From Betaproteobacteria bacterium (GTDB lineage Bacteria > Pseudomonadota > Gammaproteobacteria > Burkholderiales > Ga0077523): a DNA stretch of 64,000 bases. Position numbers and translations under genes: made by a program. How positions within the stretch are numbered: position 1 is the stretch's first letter; every line of letters begins with the position of its first letter. Where the stretch lies: contig JADJPK010000012.1 in the NCBI GenBank assembly GCA_016713305.1, positions 1-64,000 on the forward strand, given 5' to 3'. This document shows positions 38,353-48,257 of the stretch, in pieces. A model generated the notes under the pieces. The model searched no databases, had not been told where the DNA came from, and saw only the letters and a program-made list of their open reading frames with translations.

Positions 38353-40332
38353 TCAATCTCCCTTCGGACCGTTGTGGCAGTCGTAGCAGCCGACGGACTG
38401 ACCCGCCGCGAACGTCTTCGTGCGGCCTTCCACCCTGAACGACCGTGCCGCGGTCACCTTGCTGAGCGGGGATCCGCGATAGTCGGCGCCGTGGCAGGCG
38501 GTACACGCGCGGCTTCCACTGCCTTCTGCGCGGTCTCCGTGCTCCTCGACCCACCAGGCGCCCACTGTATGCATGCCGTGAGGACCGCCGCTGGCGGTGT
38601 TCGGAACGGTGGCGTGGCAGACCGTGCATTCGGCGACGGTGCCCGCGTGCCCCTGCAGCGCGATACTCAACAGGTTGTCGTTCTCGTGGGACGCGGGGTA
38701 CTCGGCGTGGGTGGCACCGTGACACGCCTCGCACTGCAGTCCACCGTGGCCGGCACTGAACCGGTAGAGGCTCACGCCTGTGGCGGGAGTGTTGGGTGTC
38801 GTGGCGAAGCGCGTGTCCGCGGGCGTCTTGAGCTTGCCCGTCGCGTCCAGCGCCGACACCTCGCGCAGGCCATCGTGGTGGCAAGCCTGGCAATTCGGCT
38901 GCTCCAGCCAGCCCACGCGGGCGGGATGACCCACGGCTGCCATGTTGCCGTGGCAGCTCTGGCAACCCATCAGCGCGTTGCCGCTCGCATCGGTGGCGTT
39001 GCCCATGGCGCCGCGGAGGCACTTGGTGACCGATCCCGGATGGCACAGGTAGCACGACGAGCGATTGGAGATGTCGTCGAGCTTCACGTTCTGGACCGGA
39101 TCCACGACCTGCGCGTGCTTGGCGTGCATGGCGGAGGTGAGCGCGCTGATGCCCGCGACGCCCGTGCCGGGCAGTGCGTTGGAGGCATGACAGGACGCGC
39201 AGAGGATCGGCTTCCCGAGCGAGGCCGTGGTCTCCAGGCCACGCTTGTCGTAGCCGAGCTGGGTGATCGCGGCGGCGAATGCGGGCGTGGCCAGACGCTT
39301 CTCGTCGTGGAAGCGCAGGATGTTCCGCTTCCAGTCCTTTTCCGGATCGGGATCGTTCACCCAGCCCGCCTTGGGCTTGGCCGCGAGTTGCGCCGTGTTG
39401 CCGGTGGCAACGGTCGCGTGACAGCTCTTGCAGGTCATCTCGTCGCTGACGGGAAGCACCGCCTGCGCCGTGGCGAGCACCTTGCCTGAGGAATCCTTGG
39501 CGGTGACTTTCACCAGCGGGTAGAAGTTCTTCTGCTTGCGATCGTCGTACGGCATGATCGGTATGCCCTCGGCCTCGTACCACTTGCGGGTCGCGTTGTA
39601 GGCGAGCGGCGCGGGCGTGAAGCTGGCGGTCGGGTTGCCGGTGAGGCCGATGTCCTCTCCTGGATTCGCGCCGAACAGCGCCTTCACGTAGACCCAGAAG
39701 TTGGTCTTGGTGGAACTGTTGGAGTTGACCGAGCCCTGCGGATCGGTGGACGACTCGTAGGTCATCGTCACGCCCGAGGTCACGGCCTTGCCGGTGCGCG
39801 CATTGACGAGTTGGGCGTGCAGGTTGTTGTACGGCGGCAGGATCGACATGATCGAGTAGTCCTTGCCGTCGACGCAGTGCATGCCCAGGTCGTTCCATGC
39901 CAGCAAGGCATACCGGTCGGTCGTGGCGACCGCGCGGGTGACGACGACGGCAACGGTCTGGGATGTCCTGCGGTCGCGCACCGTGACCGTCGCCTGGCCT
40001 GCCTTGACGCCCGTCAACGTCAGGACGTTTCTCGATACCGTGGCCTGAACCACGCTGCGATCAGAGATGACCAGGGACACGGTTCCGTTCGCATTCGCGA
40101 TGGTCGCCGTGGCCTTCTTGCCGACCACGATCGAAAGCGTGTTGGGCGTGACCGCAAGGGTGCTGACGGCAGCCGCGGCGGCCGATCCCTGTCCCGACGA
40201 AGCCGGCTTCTTGTCGTCCGCGTGAATGCCTGACTGCAGACCGAGCGCAAGCACACAGGCCAGCAATCCCCCGGCCGCGCGCAGCCAGCCGCCACCGCGC
40301 AGCGGCGCGGTGCCTCTATCCCCGTTATCCAT
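38353..40332 (-). CDS. Nine-haem c-type cytochrome with Big2-like N-terminal domain
   Basis: 659 residues from ATG 40332, preceded by GGGGAGA. Signal peptide near residues 15-40 (GGLLACVLALGLQSGIHA). Residues of about 55-135 form a bacterial Ig-like domain: LAVTPNTLSIVVGKKATATI, VTGVKAGQATVTV-type strands. Nine CXXCH sites then follow: CKSCH, CASCH, CYLCH, CQSCH, CQACH, CEACH, CTVCH, CTACH and CYDCH. It should be exported and conduct electrons in the periplasm or at the cell surface. The Ig domain suggests surface attachment or partner binding. No porin or MtrA/B partner is adjacent. No frameshift is present. Confidence 0.88.
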   Translation of the reverse strand: MDNGDRGTAPLRGGGWLRAAGGLLACVLALGLQSGIHADDKKPASSGQGSAAAAAVSTLAVTPNTLSIVVGKKATATIANANGTVSLVISDRSVVQATVSRNVLTLTGVKAGQATVTVRDRRTSQTVAVVVTRAVATTDRYALLAWNDLGMHCVDGKDYSIMSILPPYNNLHAQLVNARTGKAVTSGVTMTYESSTDPQGSVNSNSSTKTNFWVYVKALFGANPGEDIGLTGNPTASFTPAPLAYNATRKWYEAEGIPIMPYDDRKQKNFYPLVKVTAKDSSGKVLATAQAVLPVSDEMTCKSCHATVATGNTAQLAAKPKAGWVNDPDPEKDWKRNILRFHDEKRLATPAFAAAITQLGYDKRGLETTASLGKPILCASCHASNALPGTGVAGISALTSAMHAKHAQVVDPVQNVKLDDISNRSSCYLCHPGSVTKCLRGAMGNATDASGNALMGCQSCHGNMAAVGHPARVGWLEQPNCQACHHDGLREVSALDATGKLKTPADTRFATTPNTPATGVSLYRFSAGHGGLQCEACHGATHAEYPASHENDNLLSIALQGHAGTVAECTVCHATVPNTASGGPHGMHTVGAWWVEEHGDRAEGSGSRACTACHGADYRGSPLSKVTAARSFRVEGRTKTFAAGQSVGCYDCHNGPKGD

Positions 40333-40642
40333 ACTCAACGTCTCCCCGGAAATTGCGGACCGGCAGCGTGACCGGACACAACGCCCGGCGCTCGGCCCGC
40401 CCCACCAATGAACGGTGCAGCCTGTAGGAGTGCGCGATGCCACCGATTCGCGGGGCGACGCGGTGCGACACATCCATGGAGCACGGCGCCGAACTCAGGG
40501 AAGGTTCAGTGGGTCCGCGCGGGCGTCCTCGATGTCGTCCGTCAGCGACATTTGTGGGACTTCGTCACACGCGGGAAAATGTGCCACACATTGGACGATC
40601 CGCGCAACCCCTCCCATCGGGGTCACCCATCGGGTCCCCACC
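40333..40642. other. Region between the cytochrome and the RAYT element
   Basis: 310 bases with no convincing gene. It includes the presumed cytochrome promoter and, at 40618-40642, an imperfect G/C-rich hairpin (GGGG..ACCC ATC GGGT CCCC) directly before the left end of the mobile element. Confidence 0.5.
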
Positions 40643-40665
40643 GGGGTCAGGTCTTGCCTTTTGCC
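40643..40665 (+). repeat. Left inverted end of the RAYT element
   Basis: Starts GGGGTCAGGTCTTGCC. It pairs as an inverted repeat with 41998-42020, with two mismatches in 23 bases. Confidence 0.85.
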
Positions 40666-40688
40666 TCCGCTCGGCGGACAATCGCCGC

Positions 40689-41585
40689 ATGGCCCGTCCC
40701 CTTCGCATCGAATTCCCCGGCGCCGTCTACCACGTGACGTCGCGTGGCGACCGGAAGGAAGAAATTTTCCGCATCGCGGACGACCGGCGAGTCTTCCTGG
40801 ACATTCTCGGCCAGGCCATGGAGCGCTTCGACGCGCAAGTACTCGCGTACTGCCTCATGGGCAATCACTACCACCTCGTGCTCCACACCCGCCAGGCGAA
40901 TCTGTCCCGGCTGATGCGGCACCTGAACGGCGTCTACACCCAGTACTTCAACCGGCGGCACGATCTCGTGGGCCATCTTTTTCAGGGCCGTTTCAAGGCG
41001 ATCCTGGTGGACCGCGACGCCTATCTGCTGTCGCTGTGCCGTTACGTGGAGCGCAACCCGGTGGCAGCGAAGAAGGTCCGTTCCGCAGGTGACTGGGAGT
41101 GGTCCAGCTACCGGGCGCACGTGGGAGACGCACAGCCCCCCGTCTGGCTCGATACGGATGGGCTGCATGGCTATCTGCTGGAGCGCGCGCCGGAGTCGGC
41201 ACGCGACCGCGTTGCGGCTGGTCGAAAGTACGCCTTGCTGGTCGAGAAATTCGCCGAACAGGATGCCGGATTGTGGAAGGACGGCCTGCGGCAGCAGATC
41301 TTCCTGGGTAGTGAGCGATTCGTGGACAGGATGCGAGGGATGCTGTCCACGCCCCCCGCCGGCAGCGGAACCCGGCGCGAGGTGCCAAGAGCGCAGAGAG
41401 CGCGGCCACGGCAGCTTCGGGCCTGGATCGATGAAGCGGGAAGCCGTGAAGAAGGTCTGCGGCGCGCCTATCGCGACGGCGGGATGACAATGACCGCCAT
41501 CGCCCACGAACTGGGCTTGTCCGTGTCCCGCGTCAGCCGGTTGATCGCGGCGGCAGAACGCAACGATGCAACAACAGATGTCTGA
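40689..41585 (+). CDS. REP-associated tyrosine transposase (RAYT, Y1/HUH type)
   Basis: 298 residues starting MARPLRIEFPGAVYHVTSRG, the family signature. The HUH metal site is in YCLMGNHYHLVLHT. The single catalytic Tyr is in CRYVERNPVAA, and HLFQGRFKAILVD precedes it as usual. The C-terminal third is an HTH extension, RAYRDGGMTMTAIAHELGLS followed by VSRVSRLIAAAE, like the DnaA/sigma-type C-terminal domain of many RAYTs. RAYTs process REP hairpins and are usually domesticated single-copy genes. The hairpin at 42005-42050 and the inverted end at 40643 are its likely substrates. The gene is intact. Confidence 0.9.
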   Translation: MARPLRIEFPGAVYHVTSRGDRKEEIFRIADDRRVFLDILGQAMERFDAQVLAYCLMGNHYHLVLHTRQANLSRLMRHLNGVYTQYFNRRHDLVGHLFQGRFKAILVDRDAYLLSLCRYVERNPVAAKKVRSAGDWEWSSYRAHVGDAQPPVWLDTDGLHGYLLERAPESARDRVAAGRKYALLVEKFAEQDAGLWKDGLRQQIFLGSERFVDRMRGMLSTPPAGSGTRREVPRAQRARPRQLRAWIDEAGSREEGLRRAYRDGGMTMTAIAHELGLSVSRVSRLIAAAERNDATTDV

Positions 41586-41597
41586 CGGATCGCAGCC

Positions 41598-41868
41598 ATG
41601 ATCAGACCCGACGAAGGCTTCAGACTATCGACACCTGCAAGTCTCGCAATCGCGACCATCTTCGGAATCGCGGGCGTGCTGCTCGGACGTTCTGCGCTCC
41701 GAATGGCCGCTGCGGGTCCGTCGGGCTACGAAGGATATTCTTGGTTCCTTCAGCTGCTGTTCGCCGGGGGCTGCACTGCTGGTTGCGACACTGGCGCTGT
41801 ACTTCGCCAGAAACCGCTTTCTCTATTGGGTGGGACTCGTTTCCATGTTCGCGCTTCTCGCTCTCTAG
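41598..41868 (+). CDS. Small two-helix membrane protein inside the RAYT element, one frameshift
   Basis: It starts MIRPDEGFRLSTPASLAIAT followed by IFGIAGVLLGRSALRMAAAG, one membrane helix. After WFLQLLFAG a single extra G near 41768 shifts the frame. The corrected continuation ALLVATLALYFARNRFLYWV then GLVSMFALLAL gives a second and third hydrophobic stretch and a stop at 41868. It lies 12 bases after the transposase and within the inverted ends, so it may be a passenger gene. No family was recognised. Confidence 0.5.
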
Positions 41869-42004
41869 GAGGGCGCGAGTAGCGGGTTTTCCGGAAACGT
41901 AGACGCTGCAGCCGACCGGAAGGCGAACGTTTGAAATCGCGTCGGGTACCGTATACAGAGACGATCGTTCCCATGCTGCCGAACGCACCGAGCGGGAGGC
42001 AAAA

Positions 42005-42050
42005 TGCAAGACCTGACCCCGATGTTGCGATGTTGGGGTCAGGTCTTGCA
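42005..42050. repeat. Perfect 16-bp hairpin, REP-like, beside the katG 3' end
   Basis: TGCAAGACCTGACCCC (42005-42020) and its exact complement GGGGTCAGGTCTTGCA (42035-42050) flank a 14-base loop made of two GATGTT-type halves. It starts three bases beyond the katG stop and could also act as a transcription stop for katG. Confidence 0.9.
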
Positions 42051-42053
42051 CCA

Positions 42054-44246
42054 TCACACGTCGTAGCGGTCCAGGTTCATCACCTTGACCCAGGCGGCGA
42101 CGAAGTCCTGCACGAACTTCTCCTTCGCATCGTCGCTCGCATAGACCTCGGCAATCGCGCGCAACTCCGAGTTCGATCCGAACACCAGATCCGCGCGTGT
42201 GCCAGTCCACTTCAGCTGGCCTGACGCGCGGCTCCTGCCTTCGTAGACGCCGGATGTTTCTCCAGACGGCGCCCAAAGGGTATCCATGTCCAGCAGGTTC
42301 ACGAAGAAATCGTTCGTGAGGCTGCCGGGCGAGTGCGTGAACACGCCGTGCGAGGCGTTGCCGTGGTTCGCCCCGATCACGCGCAACCCGCCCACGAGCA
42401 CCGTCATCTGGGGCGCGGTCAGCGTCAGCAGTTGCGCACGATCCACGAGCAGTTCCTCGGCAGGCGTCCCCACCTCCGCCCGCCGGTAGTTGCGGAATCC
42501 ATCGGCGGCCGGCTCCATCACGGAAAACGAGGCGACATCGGTCTGATCCTGTGTCGCATCGGTTCTTCCCGGTGTGAAGGGAACCACCACCTCATGACCC
42601 GCCTTCGAGGCCGCCACCTCCACGCCGGCCGAACCGGCCAGCACGATGAGATCCGCCAACGAGATCCGTTTGCCGTCCTTCTGCGCGGCATTGAACTTTT
42701 CGCGCACGGAATCCAGCACACGCAGCACCTTCTCCAGCTCGGCGGGCTGATTGACCTCCCAGTCCTTCTGCGGCGCCAGACGGATGCGCGCTCCGTTTGC
42801 GCCGCCCCGCTTGTCGGACCCGCGGAAACTCGACGCCGATGCCCACGCCGTCGTCACGAGTTGAGCCACCGAAAGTCCCGACGCCAGCACCTGCTTCTTG
42901 AGTGCCGCGATGTCCTGTGCGTCCACCAACGGGTGATCCACGACCGGAACGGGGTCCTGCCAGGCGAGAACTTCCGACGGCACCTCCGGCCCGAGGTACC
43001 GCGCTCGCGGCCCCATGTCGCGGTGGGTCAGCTTGAACCAGGCTCGCGCGAACGCATCGGCGAACGCCTCGGGATCCTGGTGGAAGCGCCGCGAGATCTT
43101 CTCGTACGCCGGATCGAATCGCAGCGAAAGATCCGCCGTGGTCATCATGGGCCGGTGCCTCTTCGAGGGGTCGTGCGCATCGGGAATCATGTCCTTCTCT
43201 GCCACGTCCTTCGCCAGCCACTGCCAGGCACCGGCCGGGCTCTTCACGCATTCCCACTCGTAGCCGAAAAGCATGTCGAAGTAGCCGTTGTCCCATCGTG
43301 TCGGATTGGGCTTCCACGCCCCTTCGATGCCGCTCGTGGTGGTGTGCACTCCCTTGCCTGACCCGAACGCGTTCTTCCAGCCGAGCCCCATTTCCTCGAG
43401 CGCCGCCCCTTCCGGCTCCGCGCCGACCAGCTTGGGATCGCCCGCTCCGTGCGCCTTGCCGAACGTGTGCCCGCCGGCGACGAGCGCCACCGTTTCTTCA
43501 TCGTCCATTGCCATGCGCGCAAAGGTCTCCCTCACGTCGCGCCCCGATGCCACCGGATCGGGATTGCCGTTCGGTCCTTCGGGGTTCACATAGATGAGAC
43601 CCATCTGGACCGCCGCGAGCGGGTTGTCCAGCATGCGGTCGCCGGTGTAGCGCTTGTCGCCCAGCCATTCGGCCTCCGCGCCCCAGTTGATCTCCTCCTC
43701 CGGTTCCCAGATGTCCACGCGGCCGCCGGCGAATCCGAAGGTCTTGAACCCCATGGACTCCAGCGCACAGTTGCCTGCGAGAATCATCAGATCCGCCCAG
43801 GAGATTCGCCGGCCGTACTTCTTCTTGACCGGCCAGAGGAGGCGTCGCGCCTTGTCGAGATTGCCGTTGTCGGGCCAGCTGTTGATCGGTGCGAAACGCT
43901 GGTTGCCGGTCCCTGCCCCGCCGCGTCCGTCGGACACACGGTAGGTTCCGGCGCTGTGCCAGGCCATGCGGATGAACAGCGGGCCGTAGTGGCCCCAGTC
44001 GGCCGGCCACCACTCCTGCGAATCTGTCATCAGTGCGTGGAGATCCCGCTTCAGCGCAGCGTAGTCCAGCTTGCCGAACTCCTGCGCGTAGTCGAACTGC
44101 TCACCCATGGGATTCGACTTGGCGGAATGCTGGTGCAGAACCTTGAGATCCAGCCGGTGGGGCCACCAGTCCCGGTTGGTGCGAGCGCCGGCGGTCGTGC
44201 GGCCCCCATGCGCGGCGGCGAACGGACACTTGGCTTTGTCGGACAT
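42054..44246 (-). CDS. katG: Catalase-peroxidase KatG
   Basis: 730 residues starting MSDKAKCPFAAAHGGRTTAG. KatG is a bifunctional haem enzyme that removes hydrogen peroxide. The distal site FIRMAWHSAGTYR supplies Arg, Trp and His near residues 93-97. The proximal region is in the first half as usual, after TFGKAHGAGDPKLVGAEPEG. MGLIYVNPEGPNG supplies the Tyr of the Met-Tyr-Trp adduct. The C-terminal duplicated domain is complete, ending AWVKVMNLDRYDV. The reading frame remains open upstream, but MSDKAKCPF after GGAGGAACAG is clearly the start. Its 3' end touches the RAYT hairpin. No OxyR gene is adjacent. Confidence 0.96.
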   Translation of the reverse strand: MSDKAKCPFAAAHGGRTTAGARTNRDWWPHRLDLKVLHQHSAKSNPMGEQFDYAQEFGKLDYAALKRDLHALMTDSQEWWPADWGHYGPLFIRMAWHSAGTYRVSDGRGGAGTGNQRFAPINSWPDNGNLDKARRLLWPVKKKYGRRISWADLMILAGNCALESMGFKTFGFAGGRVDIWEPEEEINWGAEAEWLGDKRYTGDRMLDNPLAAVQMGLIYVNPEGPNGNPDPVASGRDVRETFARMAMDDEETVALVAGGHTFGKAHGAGDPKLVGAEPEGAALEEMGLGWKNAFGSGKGVHTTTSGIEGAWKPNPTRWDNGYFDMLFGYEWECVKSPAGAWQWLAKDVAEKDMIPDAHDPSKRHRPMMTTADLSLRFDPAYEKISRRFHQDPEAFADAFARAWFKLTHRDMGPRARYLGPEVPSEVLAWQDPVPVVDHPLVDAQDIAALKKQVLASGLSVAQLVTTAWASASSFRGSDKRGGANGARIRLAPQKDWEVNQPAELEKVLRVLDSVREKFNAAQKDGKRISLADLIVLAGSAGVEVAASKAGHEVVVPFTPGRTDATQDQTDVASFSVMEPAADGFRNYRRAEVGTPAEELLVDRAQLLTLTAPQMTVLVGGLRVIGANHGNASHGVFTHSPGSLTNDFFVNLLDMDTLWAPSGETSGVYEGRSRASGQLKWTGTRADLVFGSNSELRAIAEVYASDDAKEKFVQDFVAAWVKVMNLDRYDV

Positions 44247-44415
44247 TGTTCTGTTCCTCCTTCGGTTGACGACGATTCCAAGGCTAGGCGGACGCTCCGG
44301 ATCCATCCAATACCGTTCCCGTATGGGCCCGATAGGAAAATCCTTTCGCGCCTGTTCCGCGTCGCGGATTGCCGCTAGCATCGAGGTGTCGATCCACCAG
44401 GAGCCCGCCCCTCGA

Positions 44416-45486
44416 ATGAAACTCTCCCGCAAGTGGGTGATGGCGGCCGCCGCCGTGGCCATCGTGGCGGCCCTCGCCCAGTTCGCCTGGCAACGCTGGC
44501 AGAAGGACCGCGACAACGACGGCATCGCCAGCGGCAACGGCCGCATCGAGGCCGTGGAGATCGACGTCGCCACCCGCGTCGCGGGCCGTGTGATCGAGGT
44601 GAAGGTCGCGGAAGGCGAATTCGTGAAATCCGGCCAGGTGCTCGCGGTGCTCGAAACGGACGTTCTCGACGCCCAGCGCAAGCAGGCCCAGGCCCAGCTG
44701 GAACAGGCTCGCAGCGGCGTGTCGACCGTGCAGAGCCAGCAGGCACAACGCGAGAGCGAACGCGCCGCCACTCTGGCCGCCGTGGCGCAGCGCAAGGTGG
44801 AGGCGAATGCCGCCGCCACGCAGCTCTCGCGCACCAAGGCGCTCGCCCAGCAAGGCTTCGTCTCCGACAAGGTGGTGGACGACGACCGCGCGCGCCTGGA
44901 GGCCGCCCGCGCAGCCCTCGACGCCGCCAAGGCCCAGGTGGCCTCGGCCGAAGCGGCCATCGCGAGCGCCAGGTCGCAGGTATCGGGGGCCAGGTCAGGG
45001 GAAGCCGCCGCGCAGGCCGCCATCGACCGCGTCCAGGTGGAACTCGACGACACCGCCCTCAAGGCGCCGCGGGACGGCCGCGTGCAATACGTGGTCGTGC
45101 AACCCGGGGAGGTCGTCGGCGCCGGCGCCCGCGTGATCAACATGCTGGATCTCACCGACGTCTACATGACCTTCTTCCTGTCCACCGCGCAGGCAGGCAA
45201 GCTCCCGATCGGCGCCGAGGCGCGGCTCGTCCTGGATGCCGCGCCCGAGTACGTGATCCCCGCCCGCATCTCGTTCGTCGCCTCAGAGGCGCAGTTCACA
45301 CCCAAGACGGTGGAGACCGCGAGCGAGCGCGAGAAGCTCATGTTCCGTGTCCGCGCGCAGATCGATCCGGAGTTGCTGCGCAAGTACATCACGCGTGTGA
45401 AGACCGGCCTGCCGGGCGTGGCGTACGTGCGGACCGATCCGGCGCGCGAATGGCCGGAGAAGCTTCAAGTCCGCCTGCCTCGATGA
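44416..45486 (+). CDS. HlyD-family periplasmic adaptor (YhiI-like)
   Basis: 356 residues, MKLSRKWVMAAAAVAIVAAL, one N-terminal membrane helix. The biotinyl-lipoyl half is GNGRIEAVEIDVATRVAGRV. The long coiled-coil hairpin (residues ~90-210) is rich in Ala/Gln (QAQAQLEQARSGVSTVQSQQ). The second half is KAPRDGRVQYVVVQPGEVVG. This is a membrane-fusion protein for an ABC exporter. Its stop overlaps the ABC gene start as ATGA. The HlyD-RbbA-like-YhhJ order equals the yhiI-rbbA-yhhJ cluster of enterobacteria. The substrate is unknown. Confidence 0.9.
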   Translation: MKLSRKWVMAAAAVAIVAALAQFAWQRWQKDRDNDGIASGNGRIEAVEIDVATRVAGRVIEVKVAEGEFVKSGQVLAVLETDVLDAQRKQAQAQLEQARSGVSTVQSQQAQRESERAATLAAVAQRKVEANAAATQLSRTKALAQQGFVSDKVVDDDRARLEAARAALDAAKAQVASAEAAIASARSQVSGARSGEAAAQAAIDRVQVELDDTALKAPRDGRVQYVVVQPGEVVGAGARVINMLDLTDVYMTFFLSTAQAGKLPIGAEARLVLDAAPEYVIPARISFVASEAQFTPKTVETASEREKLMFRVRAQIDPELLRKYITRVKTGLPGVAYVRTDPAREWPEKLQVRLPR

Positions 45487-48256
45487 CGCACACGCAGGCG
45501 CCCGCCGGGACGCCGGTCACCGGGCCGGCGCCGGTCGCCTCGCTGCGCGACCTCGGCCTTCGCTACCGGAGCAAGGTGGCGCTGGACGGCATCACCCTGG
45601 ACATTCCCGCCCGGAAGATGGTCGCCTTCATCGGGCCGGACGGTGTCGGCAAATCATCGCTGCTGTCCCTGATCGCCGGCGCGCGCAGTCTCGTCCGGCG
45701 AAGTGCGCGTGCTGGGCGGGGACATGCGCAGCGCCCGTCATCGCGCCGCCGTCTGCCCGCGGATTGCCTACATGCCGCAGGGCCTGGGCCGCAATCTGTA
45801 CCCGACACTGTCCGTGCACGACAACGTGGACTTCTTCGCGCGCCTGTACGGCCACGGCCATACGGAGCGCAAGCGGCGCATAGGCGAACTGCTGGAAGCC
45901 ACCGGCCTCGCCCCTTTCGCATCCCGCCATGCCGGCAAGCTGTCGGGCGGCATGAAGCAGAAGCTGGGACTGTGCTGCGCCCTCGTCCACGATCCGGATC
46001 TGCTCATCCTCGACGAACCCACCACGGGCGTCGACCCGCTGTCGCGCCGCCAGTTCTGGGCGCTCGTGGACCGCATCCGTTCGCAGCGGCCCGGCATCGG
46101 CGTGCTCGTCGCCACGGCCTACATGGAGGAGGTTGCCCGATTCGACTGGCTGGTCGCCATGCACGCCGGCCAGGTACTGGCGAGCGGCCCGCCATCGGAT
46201 CTCCTGGAGCGCACGGGGACCCGCAGTCTGGAAGATGCCTTCGTCCGGCTGCTGCCCGAACCGCTTCGCGCGAAGCATCGGCCGCTCGTCATCGAACCCC
46301 ACGCCGGAAGCACCGAAGCCGATGTCGCCATCGAGGCGCAGCACCTCACCATGCGCTTTCGGCGATTTCGTCGCGGTGGACGACGTGAGCTTCCGCATCC
46401 GCCGCGGCGAGATCTTCGGCTTCCTCGGTTCCAACGGCTGCGGCAAGACGACCACGATGAAGATGCTCACGGGCCTGCTGCCGGCGAGCGAAGGCCAGGC
46501 GTTCCTGCTGGGGCATCCGGTCAACGCGCACGATCTCGACACCCGCCGGCGGGTGGGCTACATGACCCAGTCGTTCTCGCTCTTCGGCGATCTCACCGTG
46601 CAGCAGAACCTCGCGCTGCACGCGCGTCTGTTCGGCGTTCCCTCCGGGACCCTTGCCGCGCGCATCGGGGAGATGGGCGAGCGCTTCGGCCTCGCGGACG
46701 TGATGGACTCGCTGCCCGGCGACCTGCCGCTCGGACACCGGCAGCGGCTGTCGCTGGCCGTGGCGATGATCCACGGGCCCGAGATGCTGATCCTCGACGA
46801 ACCCACGTCCGGCGTGGATCCCGTCGCGCGCGACGAGTTCTGGCGGATCATGCTGGAGCTGTCGCGGCGGGACAACGTGACGATCTTCATCTCGACCCAC
46901 TTCATGAACGAGGCGGAGCGTTGCGACCGGATCTCGCTCATGCACGCGGGCCGCGTGCTGGTGAGCGACACGCCGGCGGCGCTGATCGAAGCCCGTGGCG
47001 TGACATCGCTGGAAGAAGCCTTCGTCGCATACCTCGAAGACGCCACCGGCGAGACGGTGGCCGCCGCGCCCCCGCCCCCCGCGGGCGACGCCGTCGCGCC
47101 ACCGCTGCCCGCCCGCCCGCCACGCCGCCGGCTCCTGCCCGACCTGCGTCGACTGCTGAGCTACACCCGCCGGGAAGCCCTGGAACTGGTACGGGACCCC
47201 ATCCGCCTGACCCTCGCCGGGGTGGGCAGCGTCATTCTCATGCTGGTGCTCGCCTACGGCGTGAGCATGGACGTGGAGAATCTCACGTTCGCGGTGCTCG
47301 ACCGCGACGGCACCGCCACGAGCCGGGACTACGCGCTCAACCTGTCCGGCTCCCGCTATTTCCTGGAACAGCCGCCACTGCGCGACTACGAGGATCTCGA
47401 CCGGCGCATGCGCGAGGGACAGCTCAGCCTGGCCATCGAGATCCCGCCCGGCTTCGCCCGCGACGTCGCGCGTGGAACGCCCGCGCAGATCGGCGCCTGG
47501 ATCGATGGCGCCATGCCCCAGCGGGCGGAAACGGTGCAGGGCTACGTTCAGGGGATGCACTACCAATGGCTGACCGCCAAGGCCGCTGAAACCACGGGCG
47601 TGCCGGCCGCCGCCGTCAATGTCGAGACGCGCTTCCGCTACAACCCGGACGTGAAGAGCCTCCCCGCCATGGCGCCGGCCGTGATCCCCCTGCTGCTGAT
47701 GCTGATCCCGTCCATGCTCACGGCGCTCTCCGTCGTGCGGGAGAAGGAGCTGGGTTCCATCGTGAATCTGTACGTCACGCCGGTCACGCAGCTCGAGTTC
47801 CTGCTGGGCAAGCAGCTTCCCTACATCGGGCTGGCCCTGCTCAATTTCCTGCTGCTCACCGCAGTGACGATCTTCCTGTTCCGCGTCCCGCTCAAAGGCA
47901 GTTTCGCGGCGCTCACGCTCGCGGCGTTTCTTTACGTGATCGCGGCCACGGGGCTGGGCCTCGTCATCTCGGCATTCGTGCGAAGCCAGGTCGCCGCGAT
48001 CTTCGGCACGGCGGTGCTCACGCTGCTGCCCGCCGTGCAGTTCTCGGGCATGATCAATCCGGTCTCCTCGCTCGAAGGCGTGGGGGCGTTCATCGGACAG
48101 GTGTACCCCACGGCGCACTTCCTCACCATCGCCCGGGGCACCTTCTCCAAGGCGCTCGGGTTCGCCGATCTGCAGGGCTCGTTCTGGCCACTCGCCGTTG
48201 CCGGTCCGTCCCTGATCGCGCTGGGCGCGATCCTGCTCCGCAAGCAGGATCGCTGA
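45483..48256 (+). CDS. RbbA-like fused ABC transporter (two ATPases plus permease), two frameshifts
   Basis: It begins MTHTQAPAGTPVTGPAPVAS. ATPase 1: Walker A GPDGVGKSS, signature LSGGMKQKLGL, Walker B LLILDEPTTGVDP. ATPase 2: Walker A GSNGCGKTT, a weaker signature PLGHRQRLSLA, Walker B MLILDEPTSGVDP. An ABC-2 permease follows (large periplasmic loop, then helices in AVIPLLLMLIPSMLTALSVV, LLNFLLLTAVTIFLF and others). Extra bases near 45690 and 46353 break the frame twice. Corrected, it is about 923 residues, as for RbbA/YhiH. It would power export with the HlyD adaptor and the next permease. The indels may be sequence errors, since all motifs are intact. Confidence 0.82.
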
Positions 48257-48257
48257 C

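Larger units (their letters stand above)
40643..42050 (+). mobile_element. RAYT element with inverted ends and terminal hairpin
   Basis: The left end GGGGTCAGGTCTTGCC at 40643 continues as TTTTGCC. Its reverse complement (21 of 23 identical) is at 41998-42020. Immediately after, 42005-42050 forms a perfect 16-bp hairpin. The unit encloses a Y1/HUH transposase and a small membrane ORF, and ends three bases from the katG stop. These ends and this layout match REP-associated tyrosine transposase loci. Confidence 0.8.

Noticed and set aside
44247..45155. Upstream extension of the katG frame by about 300 residues
   Set aside because: It overlaps the HlyD gene on the other strand and lacks KatG homology. 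MSDKAKCPF after a ribosome site is the real start.
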